64,000 bases of DNA from Clavibacter capsici (GTDB lineage: Bacteria > Actinomycetota > Actinomycetes > Actinomycetales > Microbacteriaceae). This document shows positions 35,487 through 43,306 of the stretch, piece by piece. Every line of letters begins with the position of its first letter. Positions within the stretch are counted from its first letter, which is position 1. Made by a program: the position numbers and the translations under genes. The DNA lies in NCBI RefSeq assembly GCF_001280205.1, contig NZ_CP012573.1:1178001-1242000 (forward strand). The letters run 5' to 3'. The notes below the pieces were generated by a model. It was not told the origin of the DNA, searched no databases, and was given only the letters and a program-made list of their open reading frames with translations.

Positions 35487-36460
35487 GCCGCGGTCCCGTC
35501 GGAGGGGACGGGCCCGTCGTCCGGCAGGCGCAGCGGCGGGACCGCGGCCTCGATGTCGGCGCGGCTGGGCTCGAGCCACGGCGGGAGGCGCAGGCTGCGG
35601 CCGAGCTCGAGCAGCGGCTCGTCGACGTCGAAGCCGGGGGTGTCCGTGGCGATCTCGAACAGCACGCCACCGGGCTCGCGGAAGTAGACGGAGGTGAAGT
35701 ACTGCCGGTCGAGGATCTGCGTCACGTGGTGCCCGCGGTCGGCCAGCTCGTCGCGCCACTCCTGCTGCCGGGCGCGGTCGGGCACGCGGAAGGCGACGTG
35801 GTGCACGGTGCCGCCCGCGGTGAGGCCCTGCTGCGCGCCCGGGTCGGCGACGAGGTCGACGAGGGAGCCCGGCCCGCCGTCGCCCGCGGCGAAGCGGAAG
35901 CGGCCGTCGCGCTCGTCCACGAGCCGGAGCCCCAGGTCGTCCACGAGCACGGAGGCGGTGCCCGCGGGATCCCGCACGGTGAGCACCGAGGAGTGCTGGC
36001 CGCGGATCGCGTGCTCGGCGGGCACGTCGGCCGAGTCCCACGGCGCGCGCGGGTCGTCGACGGAGGAGGCGACGAGGTCGATCTGCAGGCCGTCGGGGTC
36101 GCGGAGGGAGAGGCGCTCCTCCGCGGATCCGGTCGACGAGATCGACGGGGCGACGCCCACGTCGCGCAGGTGCTCGGCCCACCAGCCGAGGCTCCCGGCG
36201 GGCACCGAGAACGCGGTCGTCGTGGACTGCCCGGCGCCGACGCGTCCCGCGGGCACGCCCTTCCACGGGAAGAAGGTGAGGAGCGATCCGGGCCGGCCCT
36301 CGGTGTCGCCGTAGTAGAGGTGGTAGCTGCCGGGGCTGTCGAAGTTCACCGTGCGCTTGACGAGCCGGAGGCCCATCGCGCGCACGTAGAAGTCGACGTT
36401 CCGCTGCGGGTCGCCGCCGATGGCGGTGACGTGGTGCAGTCCCTGGGTGCTGGCGGTCAT
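35483..36460 (-). CDS. MhqO-like ring-cleaving dioxygenase (vicinal oxygen chelate fold)
   Basis: A 325-residue protein of two glyoxalase/extradiol-dioxygenase modules. Start: GLHHVTAIGGDPQRNVDFYVRAMGLRLVKRTVNFD, the MhqO/YdfO signature with its first metal-binding His; the second module has TVHHVAFRVPD, and the Glu ligand falls in PGGVLFEIATD. It opens (hydro)quinone rings. It begins an operon with the MhqD-like hydrolase. No MhqR-type MarR gene is adjacent; a MarR gene lies 1.3 kb away in another operon. Confidence 0.9.
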   Translation of the reverse strand: MTASTQGLHHVTAIGGDPQRNVDFYVRAMGLRLVKRTVNFDSPGSYHLYYGDTEGRPGSLLTFFPWKGVPAGRVGAGQSTTTAFSVPAGSLGWWAEHLRDVGVAPSISSTGSAEERLSLRDPDGLQIDLVASSVDDPRAPWDSADVPAEHAIRGQHSSVLTVRDPAGTASVLVDDLGLRLVDERDGRFRFAAGDGGPGSLVDLVADPGAQQGLTAGGTVHHVAFRVPDRARQQEWRDELADRGHHVTQILDRQYFTSVYFREPGGVLFEIATDTPGFDVDEPLLELGRSLRLPPWLEPSRADIEAAVPPLRLPDDGPVPSDGTAA

Positions 36461-36498
36461 GAGGCGCTCCTTCCGCGCGGCCCGGTCGGGCCATGTCC

Positions 36499-36510
36499 AT
36501 GCAAACGCAT
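36499..36510. promoter_or_regulatory. Small inverted repeat in the mhqO / membrane-protein divergent region
   Basis: ATGC and GCAT flank AAAC in the 101-bp divergent region, the most AT-rich spot locally; on the minus strand TACTAT (36509-36514) overlaps it and could be a -10 box for the dioxygenase operon. Weak evidence. Confidence 0.25.
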
Positions 36511-36561
36511 AGTACTCGGGATCATTCCCACCCCTACCCTGGATCGACGAGGGGGACGCCC

Positions 36562-37689
36562 ATGGACCTGCGCTGGCTGAGCGCGCCGGATGACGAGGTC
36601 GCGGAGGCGATGCGCACGGTGCGCACCAGCGCCCGCCCGTCGTGGGTCCCGTCGCGCCGTAAGGTCCTGGCGCACGTCAACGACTCGCTGATCCTCTGGT
36701 TCGTCTGCCTTGTCCTCATGTACTTCGGCATCGTCACCGACGGCGCGGGCGACGGGACGGTCACGCCCGCGACGATCGCGGGGCTCGCCGGCGCCGCCGT
36801 GGTCCTCGCCGTCTGGCTGCTGGGAGCCCGCCTCCTGCACCGCTGGGCAGCCCGGCCGCCGTCGCCGCGCGCCCGGGGACGGGAGTGGCGGCAGCACCTG
36901 ACGGCCCTCGCCAACGGCTTCGCGCCGCAGCCGAGCGGCGGCCGCACCTTCCGCGCGCTCATCACCGAGGACGCGGGCGGCGTGCTCATCGTGCCGCGCT
37001 TCCGTGCCGCGGGCGTCGAGTTCGGCAACGTCGTGCGGAAGCGCGCGCGGCGCAGCGGATGGAGCTACGTGGCGGTGGAGCTGCCCGTGCCGCTCCCGCA
37101 CCTGCTGCTCGACGCGACCGCGGACGACGCGCGCGGCGGCGACCTCCCGGCGAGCGTGCGCCGCGGCCAGCGCCTCTCCCTCGAGGGCGACTTCGACCGG
37201 CACTTCCGCCTGTACGCGCCCGCGGAGTACGAGCGCGACGCCCTGTACCTGCTCACGCCCGACGTCATGGCGGCGCTCGTCGACGACGCGGCGGACTTCG
37301 ACGTCGAGATGGTCGACAGCACGCTCGTGTTCTTCCGCCGGGAGCTCGCCGACTTCGCCGAGGCCGGGCCGTGGGAGGCGACCGGGCGGATCCTCGACGG
37401 CGTCGCCGCCCGCATCCGGCGCCGCGCGACGCGGTACCGCGACGAGCGCGTGCTGCTCGGCGACGGCGGTGGGGCGGCGCCGCTGCGGGCCGACCTCGAC
37501 GAGCAGCCGCCGGATCCGCGCGCCCCGCGCATCGCCGCCGACGGCCGCCGCCTCGACGTCCGCGACCGCCGCACGGGCTGCCTCGGCGCCCTCGGCTGGT
37601 TCGCCTGGATCGCGTTCCGCGCCGCGCTGATCCTCGTGCCCGCGGTCTTCGCCTTCGCGGGCTTCATGTCGATCGTCGACGGGCGCTGA
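36562..37689 (+). CDS. Membrane protein of unknown function
   Basis: A 375-residue protein I do not recognise. Two hydrophobic helices at about residues 40-62 and 68-95 and one near the C-terminus (about 345-370) enclose a soluble cytoplasmic or external domain of about 240 residues, rich in Arg, Asp and Leu with FRLYAPAEYERDALYLLTPDVMAAL as its best-ordered part. The start ATG 36562 has GAGGGGG upstream. It is divergent from the MhqO operon and monocistronic. Its stop codon lies in the first copy of a decamer tandem repeat. Confidence 0.65.
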   Translation: MDLRWLSAPDDEVAEAMRTVRTSARPSWVPSRRKVLAHVNDSLILWFVCLVLMYFGIVTDGAGDGTVTPATIAGLAGAAVVLAVWLLGARLLHRWAARPPSPRARGREWRQHLTALANGFAPQPSGGRTFRALITEDAGGVLIVPRFRAAGVEFGNVVRKRARRSGWSYVAVELPVPLPHLLLDATADDARGGDLPASVRRGQRLSLEGDFDRHFRLYAPAEYERDALYLLTPDVMAALVDDAADFDVEMVDSTLVFFRRELADFAEAGPWEATGRILDGVAARIRRRATRYRDERVLLGDGGGAAPLRADLDEQPPDPRAPRIAADGRRLDVRDRRTGCLGALGWFAWIAFRAALILVPAVFAFAGFMSIVDGR

Positions 37690-37710
37690 CCGGCGCTGAC
37701 CGGCGCTGAC
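37681..37710. repeat. Three tandem decamers across a stop codon
   Basis: Three head-to-tail copies of a decamer (first GGGCGCTGAC, then CGGCGCTGAC twice). The first contains the TGA stop of the upstream membrane-protein gene, so slippage here would not change the protein. Confidence 0.6.
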
Positions 37711-37752
37711 GGGCGGAGGCGCGTGACGTGGCCGAGGAGTCAGCCGGATGCG

Positions 37753-38223
37753 TCAGGGCCTCGCGCCCGACCGATCCGCCCGCCGCAGCGTCAGGGCGTC
37801 GAGGGTAGGGCGTCGGTCGAGGAGGCGCCGGAGCGCTCCGATGGCGGCGTCGAGCTCGGGCCCGTCGAGCGCCCCGCCGATCGCGTCGTGCACGGCGGCC
37901 TCGGCGGCGCGCACGTCGGCCACGCGGCCGCGGCCCTCGTCGGTCAGGCGGAGCACCACGCTTCGGCGGCTGCGCGGATCCGGGTCGCGATGGACGAGGC
38001 CCCGGCGCACGAGCGCGTCGACGAGGCGGCTGGGCGACCCGGCCTCGCAGACGAGCCGCGCGCCGAGGGCGGCCAGGCTGATCCCGGGGGCATCGTCGAG
38101 CACGACGACCGCCTCCGCCTGCGCGGGCGTCAACCCGGTCGGGGCGAGCGCGGCGGCGTAGGCCCGCGCACCCTCCCGCTGCGCCCCGAGGATCAGGTAG
38201 CGCAGCTCCTCCGCGGGGCTCAC
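37753..38223 (-). CDS. MarR-family transcriptional regulator
   Basis: A 156-residue winged-helix regulator: GLTPAQAEAVVVLDDAPGISLAALGARL (helices leading to the recognition helix), then SRLVDALVRRGLVHRDPDPRSRRSVVLRLTDEG, the MarR wing with its conserved D-x-R-S-R-R. Its ATG overlaps the stop of the upstream hydrolase by four bases, so it is the second gene of a two-gene operon and probably represses its own operon through the palindrome at 38968-38989. Confidence 0.9.
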   Translation of the reverse strand: MSPAEELRYLILGAQREGARAYAAALAPTGLTPAQAEAVVVLDDAPGISLAALGARLVCEAGSPSRLVDALVRRGLVHRDPDPRSRRSVVLRLTDEGRGRVADVRAAEAAVHDAIGGALDGPELDAAIGALRRLLDRRPTLDALTLRRADRSGARP

Positions 38224-38978
38224 GCGGTGCCCGCCGCCACCGCCCCGACGCCGACCTCGGCGCGCACGAACGCGTCCACCGCGGCGGCGTACTCCTCGGG
38301 GTGCGTGAACCGGAGCATGTGCCCGGTGCCGGGGATCACGAGCTCGCGGGCGTGCGGCAGGCCGTCGCGGAGCGCGGCCGCGGCGGCCGGACCGACGAGC
38401 CGGTCGTCATCGGGCGTGAGGAGGAGCGTCGGCACCTCGATCCGCGCCAGCCGCGTCCGGACGTCGAACCCGGCCACCGCGCGCACCCGGGCCGCGTACG
38501 CCGCGGCGGGCGTGTGCGCGCGGAACAGCTCCCGGTAGTCGCGACGCGTCCGCGGATGCGGGGCCGTCGGGTCGAGCCGGGACGCGAGCTGCGACGCGTG
38601 GAAGCGGAGGATCCCCTGCTCGTAGGCGACGCGCGGCACCCGGTCGGCGAGGCCCGCGGCGCGCGTCTTCCACGCGGGGGTCGGATCCGCCGCGAAGCCG
38701 CCCGAGAGCACGAGGCCGGCGAGCCCCGGAGGCCGACGCAGCGCGAGCGCGAGGCTCACGACCGCGCCGAAGGAGTCGCCGACGAGCACGTACCGCCGCA
38801 GGTCGGCGACCGCGTCCTCGAGGGCGTCGGCCGTCTCGTCGACCGTCGCGGCGTCGTCGGGGAGGCGCAGCGTGCGGACGGGATAGGGGGCGAGGGCGGT
38901 GAGCGGCGCGAAGTCCCAGGGCGCGCCGGAGAAGCAGGGGACGCCGACGAGCACCGGCGGAGACGAGATCGATGACAT
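38220..38978 (-). CDS. Alpha/beta hydrolase
   Basis: A 252-residue alpha/beta hydrolase: nucleophile elbow VGDSFGAVVS (Ser about 70), acid in LLTPDDDRLVG and histidine in IPGTGHMLRF. The size suits esterases or lactonases that act on small molecules. No Shine-Dalgarno site is present; TAGATT ends six bases before the ATG, so the message is probably leaderless, and the start codon sits at the centre of a palindrome. Co-transcribed with a MarR regulator. Confidence 0.87.
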   Translation of the reverse strand: MSSISSPPVLVGVPCFSGAPWDFAPLTALAPYPVRTLRLPDDAATVDETADALEDAVADLRRYVLVGDSFGAVVSLALALRRPPGLAGLVLSGGFAADPTPAWKTRAAGLADRVPRVAYEQGILRFHASQLASRLDPTAPHPRTRRDYRELFRAHTPAAAYAARVRAVAGFDVRTRLARIEVPTLLLTPDDDRLVGPAAAAALRDGLPHARELVIPGTGHMLRFTHPEEYAAAVDAFVRAEVGVGAVAAGTA

Positions 38979-38989
38979 GTCATCAATCT
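38968..38989. promoter_or_regulatory. Palindromic operator covering the hydrolase/MarR operon start codon
   Basis: A 22-bp near-perfect palindrome with one mismatched pair; its core GATGACATGTCATC is fully symmetric. The centre coincides with the ATG (38976-38978) and the candidate -10 TAGATT lies within or at its edge. MarR dimers bind sites of this size, so this is probably the autoregulatory operator. Confidence 0.6.
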
Positions 38990-39035
38990 ACGGAGGGGCC
39001 GTGCCGGACGGCAGCCCCCGATCGGGCGACGCGCC

Positions 39036-39479
39036 TCAGCCCCCGACGGACCGCCGCACCAGCTCCGCCACGCGCTCCTCGTTCGCGGGATCCACGGCCG
39101 TGAGCGCGTACGAGGTCGCCCACATGGTGCCCTCGTCGAGCTGCGCCGGGTCCTGGAAGCCGAGCGTCGAGTACCGGGTGCCGAACTTGGATCCCGGCTG
39201 GAAGAACACGACGGGCTTGCCGTCCGCGTCGGCGTATGCCGGGAAGCCGTACCAGGTCTTGGGCGAGAGGCCCGGCGCGTGCTCGAGCACGATGCCGTGC
39301 AGCCACTCGGCGATCGCGCGCTCCTCGGGCGGCATCGCGGCGTGCGCGTCGAGCACGCCCTGCAGCGCGGCGGCCTGCTTGTCGGCGGCCTTCTGCGCCT
39401 TCGCCTCCTCGCGCAGCTCCTTCGCGCGCTGCTTCATCGCCGCGCGCTCGTCCTTCGTGAATCCGCCGTCGTCCGTCAT
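39036..39479 (-). CDS. DUF1801-like protein with coiled-coil head
   Basis: A 147-residue soluble protein. Residues about 6-45 are a charged helix (KDERAAMKQRAKELREEAK) likely to form a coiled coil; the rest has the YdhG/DUF1801 pattern with APGLSPKTWYGFPAYADADGKPVVFFQPG. The function of these small proteins is unknown. ATG 39479 follows AGGAG seven bases upstream. Confidence 0.75.
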   Translation of the reverse strand: MTDDGGFTKDERAAMKQRAKELREEAKAQKAADKQAAALQGVLDAHAAMPPEERAIAEWLHGIVLEHAPGLSPKTWYGFPAYADADGKPVVFFQPGSKFGTRYSTLGFQDPAQLDEGTMWATSYALTAVDPANEERVAELVRRSVGG

Positions 39480-39594
39480 GTCCGCTCCTGGATGGTGGGT
39501 CTCCGGCGAGCGTGGCAGCAGCGCGGGGCCGGCACAAGGTGTCGGCCGCCTGCGCGCGTGCGGACGAGCCCCCGGGACGGCGTACCGTCGGAGC

Positions 39595-39864
39595 ATGAGC
39601 ACCCACGAGCAGGACCAGCCCATCATGGACGGCGCCACCGAGGCCACCGCGGACGAGAAGCGCGCCGGGCTCGCCGAGCAGGTCGCCTACGACCACCGCG
39701 ACCGCGGATCCGAGGCGATGGCCGCCGAGCTCGACCGCCGCACCGAGGACTCCGGCCTCGGCGACGGTCCGGCCGACCCGGCCGCCACGCAGGCGACCTC
39801 CACCGGTCGCGACGGCGTCGACGGCGAGGCCGACGCCGAGGTCGACGGACCGCACCCCGCCTGA
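39595..39864 (+). CDS. Small acidic hypothetical protein
   Basis: An 89-residue, strongly charged protein (Asp/Glu/Ala/Arg), probably disordered, with QVAYDHRDRGSEAMAAELDRR as the only ordered-looking helix. TACCGT at 39583-39588 ends six bases upstream of the ATG, suggesting a leaderless message, and a strong hairpin terminator follows, which supports it as a real gene. I know no function. Confidence 0.65.
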   Translation: MSTHEQDQPIMDGATEATADEKRAGLAEQVAYDHRDRGSEAMAAELDRRTEDSGLGDGPADPAATQATSTGRDGVDGEADAEVDGPHPA

Positions 39865-39880
39865 TCCCGTCGACACGCCC

Positions 39881-39917
39881 GCGAGGAGCCGCCCGGAATG
39901 CCCGGGCGGCTCCTCGC
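39881..39917. terminator. Hairpin terminator
   Basis: A perfect 16-bp stem (39881-39896 with 39902-39917) and five-base loop, 16 bases after the stop of the small acidic protein gene and just before the PRISE reductase gene. No T-run. Confidence 0.8.
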
Positions 39918-39931
39918 GGTTGGGGGAGGGG

Positions 39932-41062
39932 ATGACCGAGATCCGAGAGACCCCCGCCCGCACGCCCGCCCCCGCCGTCACGCCGCGCTCCGACGGCACC
40001 GGCCGCACGGCCCTCGTGGTCGGCGCCACCGGCATCAGCGGATCCGCGCTGGTCGACCAGCTCACCGCCGAGGGCTGGGACGTCCTCGCCCTCAGTCGCC
40101 GCGCCGGCGCCGACCGCCCGGGCGTCCGCTGGATCAGCGCCGACCTGCGCTCCGCCGACGACCTCCGCCGCGCGCTCGCGGGCGAGCAGCCGACCCACGT
40201 GTTCTTCACGGCGTGGTCGCGCCAGGCCACCGAGCAGGAGAACATCGACGTCAACGGCGGCATGGTGCGCGACCTGCTGGCTGCCCTCGACGGCGCGCCC
40301 GTCGATCACGCGGCACTCGTCACCGGCCTCAAGCACTACCTCGGCCCGTTCGAGGCGTACGGCCAGGGCGCGATGCCCGACACCCCGTTCCACGAGGAGG
40401 AGCCGCGCCTCGACGCCCCGAACTTCTACTACGCGCAGGAGGACGAGCTCTTCGCCGCCGCCTCCCGCCAGGGCTTCGCCTGGTCGGTGCACCGCTCGCA
40501 CACGGTGATCGGCCACGCGGTCGGCAACCAGATGAACATGGGCCTCACCCTCGCGGTGTACGGATCGATCTGCCGCGACCTCGGCCTGCCCTTCGTCTTC
40601 CCGGGCAGCGCGACCCAGTGGGACGGCCTCACCGACGTCACCGACGCCACCGTGCTCGCCGACCAGATGATCTGGGCGGCCACCTCCGAGGCCGGTCGCG
40701 ACGAGGCGTTCAACGTCGTCAACGGGGACGTCTTCCGCTGGCGCTGGATGTGGCCGCGCCTCGCCGCCTTCTTCGGCGTCGAGCCCGTCGGCTTCGAGGA
40801 CGCCCCGCGGCCCCTCGAGCAGCAGATGGCGGGCTACGAGGACGAGTGGGCGCGCATCGCCCGCGAGGCCGGGCTGGCCGAGTCCGACCTGGCCCGCATC
40901 GCGTCCTGGTGGCACACGGACGCCGACCTCGGCCGCGACATCGAGGTCGTCACCGACATCAGCAAGAGCCGGCTCGCCGGCTTCGACACGCACCACCGGA
41001 CGCTCGACAGCTTCCTGGGGCTGTTCGAGCGCTACCGCGCGGAGGGGCTCATCCCGCGCTGA
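39932..41062 (+). CDS. PRISE-family SDR reductase (progesterone 5-beta-reductase-like)
   Basis: A 376-residue extended short-chain dehydrogenase. NADP site VVGATGISGSALVDQL (about residues 33-48), then the PRISE-type catalytic pair: Lys in TGLKHYLGPF and Tyr in NFYYAQED. These enzymes reduce enone double bonds; the bacterial substrates are mostly unknown. ATG 39932 follows GGGGGAGGGG. Its end overlaps tail-to-tail by 14 bases with the convergent DUF418 gene. Confidence 0.87.
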   Translation: MTEIRETPARTPAPAVTPRSDGTGRTALVVGATGISGSALVDQLTAEGWDVLALSRRAGADRPGVRWISADLRSADDLRRALAGEQPTHVFFTAWSRQATEQENIDVNGGMVRDLLAALDGAPVDHAALVTGLKHYLGPFEAYGQGAMPDTPFHEEEPRLDAPNFYYAQEDELFAAASRQGFAWSVHRSHTVIGHAVGNQMNMGLTLAVYGSICRDLGLPFVFPGSATQWDGLTDVTDATVLADQMIWAATSEAGRDEAFNVVNGDVFRWRWMWPRLAAFFGVEPVGFEDAPRPLEQQMAGYEDEWARIAREAGLAESDLARIASWWHTDADLGRDIEVVTDISKSRLAGFDTHHRTLDSFLGLFERYRAEGLIPR

Positions 41063-42266
41063 CCGGCGCCGCCGGGCGGCCGTACGCGAGGCGGCGGATC
41101 GCCCACTCGGCGGGACCGGCGCGGCCGGCGCGCTCGAGCGCCACGGCGACGCCGACGGTGACGAGCCACACGCCGATCGCGACCAGCGCGATCCGGGCCG
41201 TCCCCGCGCCCACGCCGAGCCCGAGCGACCACGGCTCCAGGAGGATCGCGAACAGCACCGACTGCAGCAGGTAGCAGGTCATCGAGCGGCGTCCCACGGC
41301 GACCAGCGCGCCGAGCACCGGCCCGGGCGCCGGATCCCCGCGGCGGGCCCGCGCGGCGACGGCCCAGCCGACGATGCCCAGCAGCCCGAGCGCGCCCGCG
41401 ACGCCCGTCGCGCCGTGCAGCACGCCGAGCAGGTACAGCGCGACGGGATCCGCGTCGAGCGCGCCCACGGCCGCGAGCACGAGCGGCAGCGCGCCGAGCA
41501 CGCTGACGGGCATCCCGACGAGCGCGAGGCGGCGGAGCAGCGGCAGGTGCGCGGCCGGCTCCTCGAGCACGCGACGGCGGCCGAGCAGGATCCCGATCGC
41601 GGCCAGCGGGACGAGCGCGCCCACCGTCACGGGCGTCGCCACCAGCAGCGCGGTGAGGGCCAGGGCGCGGCTCGCGAGGTCGCCGAGGAACGAGCCGTCG
41701 CCGCCGAAGAGCGAGCCGGCCCCGTCGTCGCCCGCGAGGCCGTCCAGGCCCGCGGAGGCGAGGAACACGATCGCGGTCGCCCATGCCAGCACGCGGTACG
41801 CGCGGTCGCTCGCGCGGTGCAGGGCGGCGAGCGCGAGCCCGAGGATCCCGTACGACAGCAGGATGTCGCCCTCGAACAGCAGCACCACGTGCAGCGCCCC
41901 GAACACCATGAGCCACAGGCTCCGACGCAGGAGCAGCCGTCGGGCGCGCGGCCCGTCCACGCCCGCGGCGGCCTGCCGGCGGAGGATGACCGCGAAGCCG
42001 TACGCGAAGAGCATCGTGAACAGCGGGAAGGCGCGGTTGTCGACGAGCGTGCCCACGAGCGCGTCAGCCACGTGGTCGAGCGGCGTGCCGTCCGTCGGTC
42101 GGGCGAGCGGTCCCGTCGGCCGGTCGGCGATGAAGTAGACCGAGTTGGCGAGCGCGATGCCGAGCAGCGCGATCCCGCGGAGCAGGTCGGGCGCGAGGCT
42201 GCGCTCCGCCGCGGAGGTCGGGCCGGCGTAGCCGACGGGCGCAGGGGATGCGGGGAGCGGGGTCAC
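41049..42266 (-). CDS. DUF418 membrane protein
   Basis: A 405-residue protein with about ten hydrophobic helices. Signatures of the DUF418/YeiB family: DLLRGIALLGIALANSVYF near the N-terminus and, in the C-terminal half, GRRSMTCYLLQSVLF. The biochemical role is unknown. I chose GTG 42266; an ATG at 42320 adds 18 residues and has no better ribosome site. Divergent from the ABC exporter operon. Confidence 0.85.
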   Translation of the reverse strand: MTPLPASPAPVGYAGPTSAAERSLAPDLLRGIALLGIALANSVYFIADRPTGPLARPTDGTPLDHVADALVGTLVDNRAFPLFTMLFAYGFAVILRRQAAAGVDGPRARRLLLRRSLWLMVFGALHVVLLFEGDILLSYGILGLALAALHRASDRAYRVLAWATAIVFLASAGLDGLAGDDGAGSLFGGDGSFLGDLASRALALTALLVATPVTVGALVPLAAIGILLGRRRVLEEPAAHLPLLRRLALVGMPVSVLGALPLVLAAVGALDADPVALYLLGVLHGATGVAGALGLLGIVGWAVAARARRGDPAPGPVLGALVAVGRRSMTCYLLQSVLFAILLEPWSLGLGVGAGTARIALVAIGVWLVTVGVAVALERAGRAGPAEWAIRRLAYGRPAAPVSAG

Positions 42267-42314
42267 GGATCCAGCCTGCCCGCCCGGGAACCAGCCCGCC
42301 AGCGCGCGCGGGAG

Positions 42315-42340
42315 CGGCATCCACCGATCGGCCGATGCCG
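42315..42340. promoter_or_regulatory. 26-bp imperfect palindrome before the ABC exporter operon
   Basis: Eleven of thirteen base pairs match about the centre (outer arms CGGCATC and GATGCCG). It is in the 128-bp divergent region between the DUF418 gene and the ABC/two-component operon. It looks like an operator for a dimeric regulator, possibly the NarL-type regulator of the operon. Confidence 0.4.
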
Positions 42341-42394
42341 GGGATCGACCGCTCGGCCGTTCCGCTCCCGCGCGCCGCCCGCCACGCTGGACCC

Positions 42395-43306
42395 ATGACA
42401 TCAGCAGCCGTCGAGGAGCACGTGAGCGTGCGCGACCTCGAGAAGACCTACGGCACGACCACCGCCCTCCGGGGCGTCAGCTTCGACATCCACCGCGGCG
42501 AGACGTTCGCGCTCCTCGGGCCGAACGGCGCGGGCAAGTCGACGACCATCGAGATCCTCGAGGGCTACCGGCTGCGCACCGGCGGATCCGCGACCGTGCT
42601 GGGCGTCGACCCCGCGACGGGCGGCCGCGCCTGGCGCGCCCGCATCGGCATGGTGCTCCAGTCGAGCTCCGAGAGCGGCGCGATGACCGTGCGCGAGCAG
42701 GTCGCGCACTTCGCCGCGATGTACCCGCGGTCGCGGGACGTCGACGCCACCATCGAGGCCGTCGGCCTCACCGAGAAGGCCGGCACCCTGCTGCGCGCGC
42801 TCTCGGGCGGCCAGCGCCGACGGGTGGACGTGGCCCTCGGGATCATCGGACGCCCCGAGCTGCTCTTCCTCGACGAGCCGACCACGGGCTTCGACCCCGA
42901 GGCGCGGCACCGGTTCTGGGACCTCGTGCGCGAGCTCAAGGCGGAGGGCACGACGATCCTCCTCACCACGCACTACCTCGACGAGGCGGCGCAGCTGGGC
43001 GACCGGGCCGCGGTCATCGCGGGCGGCCGGCTCGTGGCGATCGGCCGGCTCGACGAGATCGGGGGAGAGGAGGCGCGGATCCCGCGGGTGCTGTGGCGCG
43101 ACGACGACGGATCCCACGAGGAGCGCACCCCGACGCCCGGCGCCTTCGTGTCCCGGCTCTCGGCGGCGACGCCCGGCGGCGAGCCGCAGGACCTCCGCAT
43201 CGTCCGGCCCAGCCTCGAGGACGTGTACCTCGGGCTGCTCGCGGAGGCGGGGTCCGCGCCGACCCCCACCGCGGCTCCGGCCTCCTCCGAGGAGGTGGCG
43301 GCATGA
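42395..43306 (+). CDS. ABC exporter ATP-binding protein (DrrA-like)
   Basis: A 303-residue ATPase: Walker A GPNGAGKST, Q-loop MVLQSS, signature LSGGQRRRVDVAL, Walker B LLFLDEPT and H-loop TTHYLDEA, in the drug/antibiotic exporter (CcmA/DrrA) class with a short C-terminal domain. It pairs with the ABC-2 permease encoded next, whose start overlaps its stop as ATGA. Two-component genes follow, the arrangement of a stress-sensing exporter. Confidence 0.93.
   Translation: MTSAAVEEHVSVRDLEKTYGTTTALRGVSFDIHRGETFALLGPNGAGKSTTIEILEGYRLRTGGSATVLGVDPATGGRAWRARIGMVLQSSSESGAMTVREQVAHFAAMYPRSRDVDATIEAVGLTEKAGTLLRALSGGQRRRVDVALGIIGRPELLFLDEPTTGFDPEARHRFWDLVRELKAEGTTILLTTHYLDEAAQLGDRAAVIAGGRLVAIGRLDEIGGEEARIPRVLWRDDDGSHEERTPTPGAFVSRLSAATPGGEPQDLRIVRPSLEDVYLGLLAEAGSAPTPTAAPASSEEVAA

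Noticed and set aside
31047-35687. 1546-codon open frame on the plus strand
   Set aside because: It runs antisense through moeA, DUF6457, mobA, the antiporter and the hydrolase, all with recognisable motifs; a GC-driven shadow.
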